Assembly (NCBI GenBank): GCA_023667045.1
Contig: JAMPAU010000011.1
Span: 1 to 58,213 of the forward strand
From: Ruminococcus flavefaciens
GTDB taxonomy: Bacteria > Bacillota > Clostridia > Oscillospirales > Ruminococcaceae
Length of the DNA: 58,213 nucleotides
Direction: 5' to 3'
Positions 36,301-43,009 of the stretch are shown here, one piece after another; position 1 is the stretch's first letter, and each line of letters begins with the position of its first letter. A model generated the notes under the pieces. That model did no database searches. It saw nothing but the letters and a program-made list of their open reading frames with translations, and was not told the DNA's origin. A program made the position numbers and the translations under genes.

Positions 36301-38590
36301 GTCGCAGGAACAATTTGAAAAAATTCCGATGTCAAAGGCTTACCGTGCTGAATTTATTCAGAAAGAAATCGACAGTTTGGAAGATATGCTTACTGAAAAG
36401 AAATTACAGAATAACGGCAAAAAAGACTATTCAGTCAAGGCAATTGAAAAAGCGAAAAAGCAGTTACAGACAAAACTTGAAAAACTTTTAAATCCGAAAA
36501 GTGCGTCAAGGGCAAAAGACGATTTGCTTGAATTTGAACAGCTTGGATTTGATTATCTCGTCTGTGATGAGGCACACGCTTATAAAAATGGTTTTGTCAC
36601 AACGAAAATGACAAATGTTGCAGGAGTTACCACAAGACCGTCCGGCAGAGCAGAAGATATGCAGATGAAAACTGATTATTTCAATGAACAGCTCGGACAA
36701 GGACACATTCTATTTTGTACCGGAACACCTGTGAGCAACTCGATGACAGAGCTTTATGTTATGACAAGATATTTAAGACCTGACTTGCTGAAACAGGCAG
36801 GAATTGAGCGTTTCGACGACTGGGCAGCCACTTTTGGAAATGTTGTCACGAAAAATCAGCAGACAGCGGACGGCACACTGAAAATGAAAACAAGTTTTGC
36901 AAGTTTCGCAAATCTTCCGGAACTTATGGCAATGTACAAGGAATTTGCGGACGTTCAGAGTGCAGACAAACTCAATCTTCCACGTCCGGAACTCAAAACC
37001 GGAAAACCGCAGATAATAAGCGTTCCGGCAACTCCGGAACAAAAAGCATACGTGCGTCAGCTTGCGGAAAGAGCCAAAGCAATTGAAAACGGAAGTGTTG
37101 AACCGCATGAAGATAATCACCTGAAAATTACTGGTGAAGCACGTCTGATAGGTCTTGGAAACAAGGCTATAAAGGCACTTTATGAAAAGCGTGACGAAGA
37201 ATTGCCGTATGACTTTATCGACGATAAAAACAGCAAAGTTGATAAATGTGTTGAAAAAGTTGCGGAAATTTATGAAAAAACGAACGATACAAAAGGTGTG
37301 CAGATTATTTTTTCGGATATTGCAGTCAATTCAGATAACGGAAATTTTTCAGTTTACGACTATCTGAAAACTGAATTAATCGCAAAGGGCATTCCTGAAA
37401 ATGAAATAATATTTGCTCCGAAATCCGATTCAAAGGAGCGTGAAAATATTTTCCGTGACATAAATAATTCAAAATATCGTGTCGTAATTGCAAGCACAGG
37501 CACGCTCGGAACTGGTGCGAATATTCAGCAGAATTTGTGTGCGTTACATCACATTGACGTGCCGTGGAAGCCGTCAGACTTTGAACAGCGTGAGGGCAGA
37601 ATTTTATGTCAGGGCAACAAAAACAAGGAAGTCGAAATTTTCAATTACGTTACGGAGGGTACGCTTGACAGCTATCTTTATCAGACGGTCACCAACAAGG
37701 CACGTTTCATCGCACAGCTTCTGGACGATAAAGCACCGGCACGAGTTTCTGAGGACTGCGACGAAAAAGTGCTTACATACGGCGAAATTCAGGCAGCAGC
37801 AGAGGGAAATCCGGACTTTAAACGTCGTATTGAAGTATCAAATGAAATCGCTGAATTAACCATGCTGAAAAATAATTATGTTCATGAAACGGCTGTCACA
37901 AAAGAAAAAATTGAACGTATTCCGAAACAGATTGAAACACAAAAAGAATTGCTGTCGCACGTCCGGAATGACAAAAAATCTTCTGAAAAAATCCGTGAAA
38001 TTGCACTTTCTGGAACGGCAAAAAATTCAGATTACGTTGTCATGACACGTGAAAAAGTCAACGCACATCTGCTGAAAATGGCACAGGAAAAACTTGCAAA
38101 TCCTGAAAAAGAAATACCGTCGGTAAACATAAATAATTTTGAAGTTTCGGTTTATTTTGACAAGTTTAATGATGAAGTTTGTTTTCAGGTCAGGGGTGAA
38201 AGTACATATTCTTGTATCGCCGGAACTGCCGAAAATCAGGACAATTATCAGCGTATCAGCAATCTTTTTGAAAAGGGCATTCCGAAAAAAGAACAGGAAA
38301 TTATGAAAGAAATTTCAGCCCTTGAGGAAAATTTAGAACAGGCAAAAGAACGTGTTGAAAAACCGTTTTCGCATGAAACGGAGCTTGCAGAAAAGATTGA
38401 AGAATTTCAGAAACTGGAAGAAAAACTTTCCGGACTTTCGGTTCAGGAAGATGTTGTTTTTGACCCTAAAGAAGAGCCAATTATTGAAACAGCAGAAGAA
38501 AAATCAGCACGTGAAAAAATTTACAATGTTGATGATGACGACTATCAGCCGACAGACAATGATGACAATTCAAAAAATATCAGACGTTAA
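27374..38590 (+). CDS. giant multidomain protein: ArdC-like region, polyvalent modules, N6-adenine methylase and SNF2-type helicase (3738 aa)
   Basis: The large helicase/methylase protein characteristic of Firmicutes ICEs, here very long. Visible order: an N-terminal module; a region like the antirestriction ArdC-type domain (residues about 175-390, FLKFQGRVFKHNASVSL, SEAIRFVDSNGR); a Gly/Ser/Arg/Asp-rich linker (390-600) overlapping a second gene; repeated helical modules including two similar units near 1015-1083 and 1989-2055 (DDFAEKNGLGKIDIW, NEFSEKYGLGELNV); a YodL-like module near 1639-1710 (YQVITYDSDNL, DNYEGYAIYNK); a methylase with EPACGTGNF near 2216 and NVPF near 2284 in place of NPPY; and a helicase with GAGKSA near 2897, CDEAHAYKNG near 3063 and QREGRILCQGN near 3404. 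Probably protects and remodels incoming DNA. Start: TTG 27374 after GGAGG. Confidence 0.9.
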   Translation: MTENEKISNAIDEIFRHYDCLYERRDLEMLPHGMQLHIADVYYKRPFDEDDYDTYDMSRELDREIFKAVNINTFKKLIGADELEKNGFEIVDIQTKSAIEKDFCFDENGSSDDIDYGFSESIKEISFRNSAGESAKFTSYEELKKSLDNPDDSFFHKPVQRTPIKDFSSAGAEKLREMTENSDTYINFLKFQGRVFKHNASVSLEFFTQRPETKFIATQEQWEKTNRTIAQGSEAIRFVDSNGRNTDFYDFSQVEESKPPYQWIINKKNANEIKKQLGIPEKMPIISGVINSTVNPTHITSCMAALGIPPKNYREFSKSYVNAIQLVIAGRLEVGGSNFNIQPDLTALKMLKTESQKLALLTYVANTARVALMKIEKVAKNLSEEERIERNGLQPVENADTTRTAERSGRRTPDNSDGNAEEQSDRSQSRENGRGSGLGDDTESTERQEHKVVSGVQNENSERSEILVQIRPDMRTLQPKSDGLRTVDGGRAGRDLRNEMDGLHGGELSAFSGGNETVSQVSDGGTLGGQQGTGLQGLTGRPIRRDESTSDGFRRSTEMGTGENVLLGQHGDEGNSFSAGDGSIDEKLNTVFSAVETEKTSTEKADVFVFDEEMSDEEKLVHITSEIAEKEKKFTDLVNVPERRYDLISDTAREIQELQKIKSELKEKIQEKPITMEDIQTLRDIRPVRKSVQNMLEHEVAQTSKLEKYLQSEMGEKSPYEQRKNNNEWRKDESKSVQITKIQPKDLPKKINDVRQKDNIKKIERGTFLNADTNMEIIFGKKSLDEIIAKAIQDDKRNVPVEARIAALYQMQEVVERAVCFDSQVSEYDPITSKNKSPNTLFMHQMYGILNYKNESYLAKLSVEESYITDKENNFSGTSNRIYNLRGIKITPIEANRVFSPAVNSTNAAEDTSTSVSIISIPQLYEIVKTYDKNFFENSEAVGRGEREAELYLQAEYNDAVAETEGNNSHSEKSELLENVADSRNISKEKAEEILQKEVKKLVVKRPVSVSERRKILDDFAEKNGLGKIDIWCKHSNPITWRIAESENGERLFNEQLCIIAKGENLSKEKLLQSLDEFEKSDFLIQYKQKKAESISEPEKISDNQPEYPFVSVKAGWNYDEYISPELEQKNYTVPEFNDALKKLSERWDGEEYETKSAFVTLTIHISETESFEKRLNAEYQFKTLSERLEYETDWFDTETELRKAVKTAENNAIVPELTEKEKAFLSGDIEAFMAKAVLAWDEIEDLGYPLYEKGYSERFSPNTTAIYGNGMSEAKLYDMAKRMHSGEDIRKELSLSLLGNQSTFTTTKDNIFNVEYGEDFITAKYENAERQISYEDMGNAFLNLIENEHNDIVHDRTVEDLQYVLRDLSDESAENLLTAFDNTAKPDWENSRQEQQKIQSALYDILGNEAQAEKAFKSIAKWKYNYEPINEIDTVHDLKEAVLDNDSFNENAVKYAFGKIMEERKYDFSNPTFMYLGHLQNYMIDHQIDNIVAGISSETLQNHYGNAPLTEEYFSPDYTFSKDLPEEYNAYFQEYISMEKSAEKESVSENVKSEIPDKIKFEVFGGGTLYFRDEKMNDLAKIGTDGIKYYTELSENDKKKVADRAKELNTMAKEDVPKSENMTEPEAEQLELFHVEEERPYQVITYDSDNLSDDKEDFSTLKEAQKRAKEYLKDNYEGYAIYNKNTKTIEETSGYFPSEKVFSFDVLRKNGIINSEQEPEMIKEFMENHEEKPTEIIPENNVQQSDLNIQDYIDYFENLPPEDDEYSEPEKTTKRRTFGDFQPVQEDTEEDEEEESIEEIFRKAGINPDGSLMENYSAQTEIVQENNVQSDLNIQDYMDYFENLPMEDDEHFELKNNENEDLSYAEKLYNKITEMFPEIASGDELEQISVEHFGSNVYGFKNHESDFTFEVDHEHKTINILEYKQDDLTFSVYDENNVPDWELLLSLEKNFMQNLEEYSPNDEIEDDIDEPEITETEEIEINDNTPELRAVLNEFSEKYGLGELNVEPERYNWKLSEKFQDGTNFTLGEITAPEYGKPFTPDELKTALEKFEEEVTSRNQNVSEIYDRKSIVENHGGISAHPKVQKNLPEITYASKPSEKINNNISAIREMLRLEEAEKRGVNPYDSRSNQYNSRQASEYRLRQYCGWGGLSQVFDERFKQYEYQRQSLKQMLTPEEYSAAKASSLNSHYTPQIIIDVMYKAVQNMDLPRDSKILEPACGTGNFISRLPHSFGNAEVTGVELDSITARIAHQINRDNENVKIINSGFENSGLENESFDLAIGNVPFGDYNMNDPDYVQDWRIHDAFFRKALDKVAVGGVVAFVTSTGTMDKSNPKIREYLTTQAELIGAVRLPNNAFSDAGTGVSSDIIFLKKRENPLQKDEPKPDWCYTIPDKNGLKINSYFVQNPQMILGEMKKTTFQDRLTCVPFENANLEKQLNEAIKNLNAKITVAKREKKINEQRGKIEPWGKNFTFQLKDDKIYYRKGGQMDEIKCTKSEKEKIKKLCEIRDVTRKLIDLQKTSVPDSELIPVREELNKIYDEYRSEYGELSDKSAKKLFSNDSDFPILQSLENYNKETRKTEKADIFFRRTVNPAIEIKSVESIEEALQISLDRKGKPDIPYMAILLEQPPENVCNELLEKGHIFIDPEKVLPDKQFSGVVERSEYLSGNVRMKLTLAEEYAKTNPEYNQNVNALKTVIPEDIKAEEISVQMGCSWIEPADYTEFLEHLSGRANYNSRRCDVSYSAVTGEFSVLNAGSKQSLNLNETTTYGTADYNMYQLAEKILNQRRIVVQREKVSPKDPSKTVTRTDPQATKIALEKAKLIREEFQKWIFADEKRKEKYERKYNDIFNSIVGRNYDGSHLTFAGMTNNFTLRPHQKNCVARAIYGGNTLAAHVVGAGKSAVIFTSVMKKKELGLINKACVVVPKALTEQTANEWRRVYPDAKILTVTNDDLSNETKRNLFTAKVATGSYDAVILSQEQFEKIPMSKAYRAEFIQKEIDSLEDMLTEKKLQNNGKKDYSVKAIEKAKKQLQTKLEKLLNPKSASRAKDDLLEFEQLGFDYLVCDEAHAYKNGFVTTKMTNVAGVTTRPSGRAEDMQMKTDYFNEQLGQGHILFCTGTPVSNSMTELYVMTRYLRPDLLKQAGIERFDDWAATFGNVVTKNQQTADGTLKMKTSFASFANLPELMAMYKEFADVQSADKLNLPRPELKTGKPQIISVPATPEQKAYVRQLAERAKAIENGSVEPHEDNHLKITGEARLIGLGNKAIKALYEKRDEELPYDFIDDKNSKVDKCVEKVAEIYEKTNDTKGVQIIFSDIAVNSDNGNFSVYDYLKTELIAKGIPENEIIFAPKSDSKERENIFRDINNSKYRVVIASTGTLGTGANIQQNLCALHHIDVPWKPSDFEQREGRILCQGNKNKEVEIFNYVTEGTLDSYLYQTVTNKARFIAQLLDDKAPARVSEDCDEKVLTYGEIQAAAEGNPDFKRRIEVSNEIAELTMLKNNYVHETAVTKEKIERIPKQIETQKELLSHVRNDKKSSEKIREIALSGTAKNSDYVVMTREKVNAHLLKMAQEKLANPEKEIPSVNINNFEVSVYFDKFNDEVCFQVRGESTYSCIAGTAENQDNYQRISNLFEKGIPKKEQEIMKEISALEENLEQAKERVEKPFSHETELAEKIEEFQKLEEKLSGLSVQEDVVFDPKEEPIIETAEEKSAREKIYNVDDDDYQPTDNDDNSKNIRR
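28545..29126 (+). CDS. TnpV-like protein nested in another frame inside the giant gene
   Basis: A 193-residue reading frame, shifted relative to the giant gene, with a plausible start (ATG 28545 about 9 bases after AAAGGA). Its product is rich in structured, hydrophobic/aromatic residues (KFWYKFDPICGLYSL; EEEPVGIYGMKWMDFMEEN; DFEEVLKWEQAKMFYSDS; MREIVLVPV), whereas the giant frame in the same stretch is a low-complexity Gly/Ser/Arg/Asp linker. The C-terminal 100 residues follow the pattern of TnpV proteins of Clostridial transposons: EP-x-G-x-x-G, a basic or aromatic helix, P-x-L, a Leu-rich helix, and a final R/A-E-I-V-L. The function of TnpV is not known. Both frames seem to be in use, so this is a fully overlapping gene. 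Confidence 0.6.
   Translation: MDYSQWKTLTPQEQQNVPDEELPTIPTEMLKNSLTEAKAVRMDGVLGWETTQKVPNGKNTRWFPEYRMKIVSGQKFWYKFDPICGLYSLNLTDLELSMEEEPVGIYGMKWMDFMEENYPHLVEEMKLYHRYLTVARSVDSKAQDYRDLLDDQFAEMNPRPTDFEEVLKWEQAKMFYSDSTVMREIVLVPVTEA
32582..32680 (+). repeat. direct repeat in the giant gene, copy 1
   Basis: Encodes NNVQQSDLNIQDYIDYFENL, then PPEDDE. Matches 32840-32935 at about 85-90% with a three-base insertion. Confidence 0.8.
32840..32935 (+). repeat. direct repeat in the giant gene, copy 2
   Basis: Encodes NNVQSDLNIQDYMDYFENL, then PMEDDE. The repeat unit reads like a short docking or interaction peptide given twice in an acidic linker between the YodL-like module and the methylase. Confidence 0.8.
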
Positions 38591-38603
38591 ATTTTAATAT
38601 CGG

Positions 38604-38641
38604 AAATGCCCTTGCTATCAAAAAAGTGAGGGCATTTTTTT
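38604..38641 (+). terminator. rho-independent terminator after the giant gene
   Basis: AAATGCCCT (38604-38612) pairs with AGGGCATTT (38629-38637), followed by further Ts up to 38641. Confidence 0.85.
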
Positions 38642-38663
38642 GAAAAAATCAAGGAGAAAAATT

Positions 38664-39728
38664 ATGCAGAAAGAAGATTTTAATCAGCTTGTACAGTCCG
38701 CACGTGAAGCGGATTTGCTGTCGTATTTTCAGAAAAGCGGATACCATATTGACCGTCATGGAGAGAATTATTACGTGAAAGAATTTCGTGGATTGTGCAT
38801 AAAACCGGACAAAAATCAGTGGTACAATCACTACACAAATACCGGCAGAACGAACAACTCAATTGACTGTCTGACGCTGGTTCTCGGAAAAAGTTTCAAT
38901 CAGGCGGTCTTTGAATTAACTGGAAAAGATGTCACACTTATGAGGTCGTCAGACTATCCGAAAAGTCAAGCTCCGCAATTTACATCTCCGCCAAAACCGC
39001 TGTTAACTCCGAAAGAAAATAAAGTTTTGAAAATGCCTGAACAAGCTCCAAATATGCGTCAATTGTTAGCATATCTTTGCCAGACAAGAAAAATTCCGGC
39101 ACAAATTGTTGAGGAATTTGTTCACGCAAAATTGCTTTATCAGTCGCAGAATACTTTCAACACGGTCATAAATGGTGTTCCGAAAACTTTCAAAAATGCC
39201 AACGCAATTTTCGTGCATAGAAATGAAAAAGGTGAAGCAATCGGCGGTGAAATTCAGGGTTGCAATTCGTTCAAAAGGTTCAAGGGAATTGTTACCGGAA
39301 CGGGTGAAAGTGCGTTTATGTTTTCGCCGTTTCCTGCAAAAGACGGCAAGCCGAAACGTGCATATATTTTTGAAAGTGCGATTGATTTGATGAGCTTTTA
39401 CACGTTTTGCGACAAGAAAAAATTGACCGGTGCGGTGTTCGTTTCAATGGCGGGACTTAAACCGACTATTCCAAATAAACTGCGTGAACAGGGCGTACAG
39501 ATTATTTCGTGCGTTGACAATGACAAACACGGAAGACAGTTTGAAAAAGATAATAATTTTGTGCGTTCTGAATCGGTTAAAAGCTATCTGGACTACAGAG
39601 GTTTTAAAGACTGGAACGCACTTTTAGTATTCAAAAGTGAAAATCCGAACGCAAATATTATGGAAAAAACTCCTGCACCAATGGAGCAGAAAAACGAAAA
39701 AACAAATTTCTTTTCAAGGAGAAAATAA
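38664..39728 (+). CDS. DUF3991/TOPRIM primase-like protein
   Basis: A 354-residue protein with an N-terminal CHC2-like fold lacking the cysteines (RGLCIKPDKNQWYNHYTNTGRTNNSIDCLTLVLG in parts), a DUF3991-like middle (LLAYLCQTRKIPAQIVEEFVHAKLLYQ in parts) and a TOPRIM domain: a Glu in AYIFESAIDLMSF and the DxD-type box VDNDKHG near residues 287-293. It resembles the primases that ICEs carry near the relaxase, perhaps to prime the complementary strand in the recipient. Start: ATG 38664 after AAGGAG; an upstream TTG at 38640 lies within the terminator. The stop overlaps the next start as TAATG. Confidence 0.85.
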   Translation: MQKEDFNQLVQSAREADLLSYFQKSGYHIDRHGENYYVKEFRGLCIKPDKNQWYNHYTNTGRTNNSIDCLTLVLGKSFNQAVFELTGKDVTLMRSSDYPKSQAPQFTSPPKPLLTPKENKVLKMPEQAPNMRQLLAYLCQTRKIPAQIVEEFVHAKLLYQSQNTFNTVINGVPKTFKNANAIFVHRNEKGEAIGGEIQGCNSFKRFKGIVTGTGESAFMFSPFPAKDGKPKRAYIFESAIDLMSFYTFCDKKKLTGAVFVSMAGLKPTIPNKLREQGVQIISCVDNDKHGRQFEKDNNFVRSESVKSYLDYRGFKDWNALLVFKSENPNANIMEKTPAPMEQKNEKTNFFSRRK

Positions 39729-40012
39729 TGAAAACCGAAAGAAAAAATTCAAAAAGAGGTGCTGTTGAAGTTTTCATCACAACCGATTTGTGCAACTCTT
39801 TAATTTCAGCTTTGGACAGTTTTATTGTTGCAGATTCCGGCAATAAGTACGCTGTTTATGCACAAAAAATCAAAAATAAAATTTTGAAACATGGTCGCAT
39901 TTTTTTGAACAGCAATGAGGAAAATGTTGCAATTTATTTTTACGAAAATGAAGCTGCACTGCTGATAAAAATGTTTGCGATTTACGTAAACGCTACCGGA
40001 AATATCGAATAA
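39728..40012 (+). CDS. hypothetical protein, 94 aa
   Basis: A small basic/helical protein (VFITTDLCNSLISALDSFIVADSGNKYAVYAQKIKN in parts), coupled to the primase-like gene by a TAATG overlap, with AAGGAG upstream (39717-39722). No membrane helix or known motif. It lies just before the probable oriT and the relaxase gene, where accessory relaxosome proteins are often found, so a DNA-binding role in nicking is possible but not shown. Confidence 0.65.
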   Translation: MKTERKNSKRGAVEVFITTDLCNSLISALDSFIVADSGNKYAVYAQKIKNKILKHGRIFLNSNEENVAIYFYENEAALLIKMFAIYVNATGNIE

Positions 40013-40197
40013 AATTAAAAAGGAAAATTCAGAATGATGATAAAATCTTGTAACAAAAAATTTACAAAAAAGGGGTTTGGGGATTTCCTCAATCTGCGGA
40101 GCAGACCAGACTTTCCGGACGATTTTTTTGGAGAAAAAATTTCAGATTTTCGTGAAAATCCGTCGAAAAGTTTAAGCCGTCAAGGTCGCAGACTTTG

Positions 40198-40268
40198 CCC
40201 AATAAATGAGCGGAGCGGAATGTTCTGTTTTGATGAGCCTTTCAGGGCTTGTCAAAACAGATATTGGG
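40198..40268. other. nested inverted repeats upstream of the relaxase gene; candidate oriT
   Basis: Outer arms CCCAATA (40198-40204) and TATTGGG (40262-40268); inner arms CTGTTTTGA (40225-40233) and TCAAAACAG (40252-40260) with a further AGCC/GGCT pair inside. The structure lies about 70-140 bp before the MobV/Pre relaxase start, the usual place for its transfer origin. The nick site cannot be read from the sequence. A weak reading frame (40034-40339) runs through it and is judged not to be a gene. Confidence 0.55.
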
Positions 40269-40335
40269 TAAACACTATCCATTCTGTCATGCATCCCCCA
40301 AAAATCAGCCATTCTGAAAAAAGAAAGGTGAAAAA

Positions 40336-42195
40336 ATGAGTAAATTAAGCACAAGTTTTACGCTTGGAAAAGCAAGTATGCCACATGAAGCCAACGTTGA
40401 ACACAACAACAGAGAATTTATCGCAAGCAATGTAAACAAAAGCAGAATTTCCGAAAATATCACGTACATAAAACAAGATGTCCGTGACGCATATCAGCAA
40501 CTTTTCGGACAGTCGCTTGATGAATATAATTCAAAACAAACTCGCAGAGACAGAATAATTCCGGACTATTTCAAGCACATTTCAAAAAGTAAAAGAGAAG
40601 AGGCGTTTTATGAAATTATCGTGCAGTTTGGTGACAGCAAAACTGCTCCGTGCAGAAGTGAAAATGGAAAAATCACACAAGAAATGCTCGACGAATACAT
40701 GAAAAGTTTTCAGAAAAGAAATCCAAATCTGCACGTTTTCAATGCCGTTCTGCACATGGACGAAGCAAGTCCGCACCTGCACATAAATTTTATTCCGTTC
40801 TATACTCAGGGACGAAAAAACAGTTTGAGCAAAGGTGTTTCAATGAAATCAGCATTGATTGAACAGGGTTTCAATCCGAAAAGTATCAAAGAAAATCAGC
40901 TTGTTGCATGGGAAGAAAGTGAACGTCAGATTATGGAAGAAATTCTGAAAAAGCACGGTTTTGAACGTGAGGACAAACAGGCAAAATACGCACACCAGAC
41001 TGTCGATGAATTTAAAAAATCTCAGGACGAAAAGAAAATAATTTCAGCAATCAGAGCGTCAAGAAAAGTTTCCGGAGAAGAAATTTCTGCTGAAAAAATT
41101 CGTCGTCTGAAAGAAAAACTGAAACTTATTGAAAAGAAAAATGAAATTCTTGAAACACAAAAAATTTCTCCGTACAAATCATTTTTTTATTCGTTGCCGG
41201 AAAAACAGGCTTTTATTCAGGCAAGACTTGATGAAAAAAATATTCCCTATCGTGAAACGGAAAACGGATTTGAAGCACAGGAATGTTATGTCGATGAAAT
41301 ACGAAAAATTGAAAAAGAATTTAAACCGACTGGTTCAATCCGTGAAAAAATCCGTGATGATATTGACAGACTTTTAATGCAGTCTGCAAGCATTGATGAG
41401 TTACTCGAAAAACTCCGCAAAGAAAAATATGAAATCAAACACGGAAAATATCTTGCTGTAAAGTCGCCGGAATCAAAAAATTTTGTACGTCTGAAATCTT
41501 TAGGCGAAAATTACAGCGAATATGCTATCCGGAACAGAATCAAGGCAAGGAAAAAATACGAATTTGAAATTGAAAATAAAATCAATTCTGCGAAAAAAGA
41601 AAGTCCGGAAATCATAGTTTTTAGGACGATAAAATTTTATACAGTGGCATTTTCAAACGGGGCGTTGCCGATGAGACGACGTGAAAAAAACAAGCCGTTT
41701 TCATGGACGAACGACAGCGAACTTGATAAAATTATCGCACTTAACAACAAAATAAATTCCGGTGCAACTCTTGAAACTTTGCGTAAAGATTTTGAAAACG
41801 CTGAAAATACTTTCACTGAAAAAGAAAAAAATCTTGATAAGGCGAAGTCTGATTTGAAAACTTTTTATGAACTAAAAGAAAAAATAGAAATCATTTTTGA
41901 GGGCAAAAAATCAGAAATTTTCACACTTCAACAGGCAGAAGAAACGCTGAAAAAATATCCAAATATCAACAACTTCAACTATCACAACGTTGACATTCTG
42001 ATAAATAATGAAACTGAAAATGTTCGTCAGGCAGAAGAAAATTTACAGTCCGCACGTGAAAAACTTAAACAGTCAGCGGATATTTTTTCAATTGCGGAAA
42101 AAGTTTTTGGTGGTACTTATGTGCAGTCGCTTGTCGGTGAAGAACGTGAACGCAGAGAGTCAGAAATTATTCCGAACGGTCTTAAAAATGCGTAG
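40336..42195 (+). CDS. MobV/Pre-type relaxase
   Basis: Relaxase of 619 residues that should nick and covalently bind oriT. The N-terminus (LSTSFTLGKASM, then EHNNREFIASNV) and the metal-binding box HMDEASPHLHINFIPF near residues 138-153 fit the MobV/Pre family (H-x-D-E-x-x-P-H-x-H). A tyrosine-rich stretch (ITYIKQDVRDAYQQLFG) precedes it. The C-terminal 400 residues are mainly coiled coil, as in related ICE relaxases. Start: ATG 40336 after GAAAGGTG. It is followed closely by traX. Type: MOBV. Confidence 0.92.
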   Translation: MSKLSTSFTLGKASMPHEANVEHNNREFIASNVNKSRISENITYIKQDVRDAYQQLFGQSLDEYNSKQTRRDRIIPDYFKHISKSKREEAFYEIIVQFGDSKTAPCRSENGKITQEMLDEYMKSFQKRNPNLHVFNAVLHMDEASPHLHINFIPFYTQGRKNSLSKGVSMKSALIEQGFNPKSIKENQLVAWEESERQIMEEILKKHGFEREDKQAKYAHQTVDEFKKSQDEKKIISAIRASRKVSGEEISAEKIRRLKEKLKLIEKKNEILETQKISPYKSFFYSLPEKQAFIQARLDEKNIPYRETENGFEAQECYVDEIRKIEKEFKPTGSIREKIRDDIDRLLMQSASIDELLEKLRKEKYEIKHGKYLAVKSPESKNFVRLKSLGENYSEYAIRNRIKARKKYEFEIENKINSAKKESPEIIVFRTIKFYTVAFSNGALPMRRREKNKPFSWTNDSELDKIIALNNKINSGATLETLRKDFENAENTFTEKEKNLDKAKSDLKTFYELKEKIEIIFEGKKSEIFTLQQAEETLKKYPNINNFNYHNVDILINNETENVRQAEENLQSAREKLKQSADIFSIAEKVFGGTYVQSLVGEERERRESEIIPNGLKNA

Positions 42196-42210
42196 AAAGT
42201 CGGTGACATC

Positions 42211-42933
42211 ATGAATAAAAAATTTCTTTCAGCAAACACTTTGAAATATATTGCGGTCATTGCAATGACGATTGACCACGTTGCTTTTGTGTTTGTTTCT
42301 CCGGACAGTCCGCTTTATTTTATAATGCGTTTCATCGGACGACTTACAGCTCCGATAATGAGTTTTTTTATTGCGGAGGGTTTTACTCACACAAGGAATT
42401 TTAAAAAATATTTTTTCAGAATGTTAGCATTTGCGATAATCTCACAACCGTTTTATTTCGTCATGATTTTCCGACGAACTCCGCAAAATACAGCGGAATT
42501 TATCATGAATTTAAATGTCATGTTCAATTTCTGCATAAGTCTGATAATGCTGAAAATTGTTTCCGGAAAATTACGTACTGAAAAGAAAATATTAATTTGC
42601 GGAATTTGTTTCATGTTCTCCGATTTGTGCGATTGGTCGATTGTAATTCCGGCTTGGGTACTGATATTTTTCTTTTTCAGAAACAGTAAATTCAGAACGG
42701 CGTTGTTCATCGGTGTGAGTGTCGTTCTGGTTACGCTGAAATATCTTCCGATGTATAACAGCTTTTTGGAATTTTCATACCAATATGGTGTGATTCTGGC
42801 AACGGTTCTGATTGCTCTGTATAATGGCAAACGTCCTGAAAAACATATCAAAATAAACCGTTGGTTTTTTTATGTGTATTATCCGCTTCACATTGCGATT
42901 TTAGAAATATTGTTTTTCATAATAATTAAATAA
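42211..42933 (+). CDS. traX: TraX family membrane protein
   Basis: A 240-residue polytopic protein with the TraX signature at its N-terminus (LKYIAVIAMTIDHVAFVF) and in the middle (MRFIGRLTAPIMSFFIAEGFTHTRN). About seven to eight membrane helices. In F-like plasmids TraX acetylates pilin; in Firmicutes ICEs its substrate is unknown. Start: ATG 42211 after a weak site (AAAGTCGGTGAC). Within the coding region at 42667-42680 the DNA again contains TTTTTCTTTTTCAG. Confidence 0.92.
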   Translation: MNKKFLSANTLKYIAVIAMTIDHVAFVFVSPDSPLYFIMRFIGRLTAPIMSFFIAEGFTHTRNFKKYFFRMLAFAIISQPFYFVMIFRRTPQNTAEFIMNLNVMFNFCISLIMLKIVSGKLRTEKKILICGICFMFSDLCDWSIVIPAWVLIFFFFRNSKFRTALFIGVSVVLVTLKYLPMYNSFLEFSYQYGVILATVLIALYNGKRPEKHIKINRWFFYVYYPLHIAILEILFFIIIK

Positions 42934-42974
42934 TAAATATACTATAAAATTAGGAAAAAATTACAGAAAAACTC

Positions 42975-43003
42975 TTGACAAATGCCGTCAAATATGATAA
43001 AAT
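42975..43003 (+). promoter_or_regulatory. sigma-A-type promoter of the RNA leader
   Basis: TTGACA (42975-42980) and TAAAAT (42998-43003) with 17 bases between. The expected start near 43010 is the first base of the first hairpin. Two direct repeats, TAATAAAGTTGATA (43004-43017) and TAATAAAATTGATA (43022-43035), at the start could be an operator. Confidence 0.75.
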
Positions 43004-43009
43004 TAATAA

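Noticed and set aside
40034-40339. 101-codon open frame before the relaxase gene
   Set aside because: It runs through the oriT-like inverted repeats, has no recognised domain, and its composition is unlike that of its neighbours; more likely chance than a gene.
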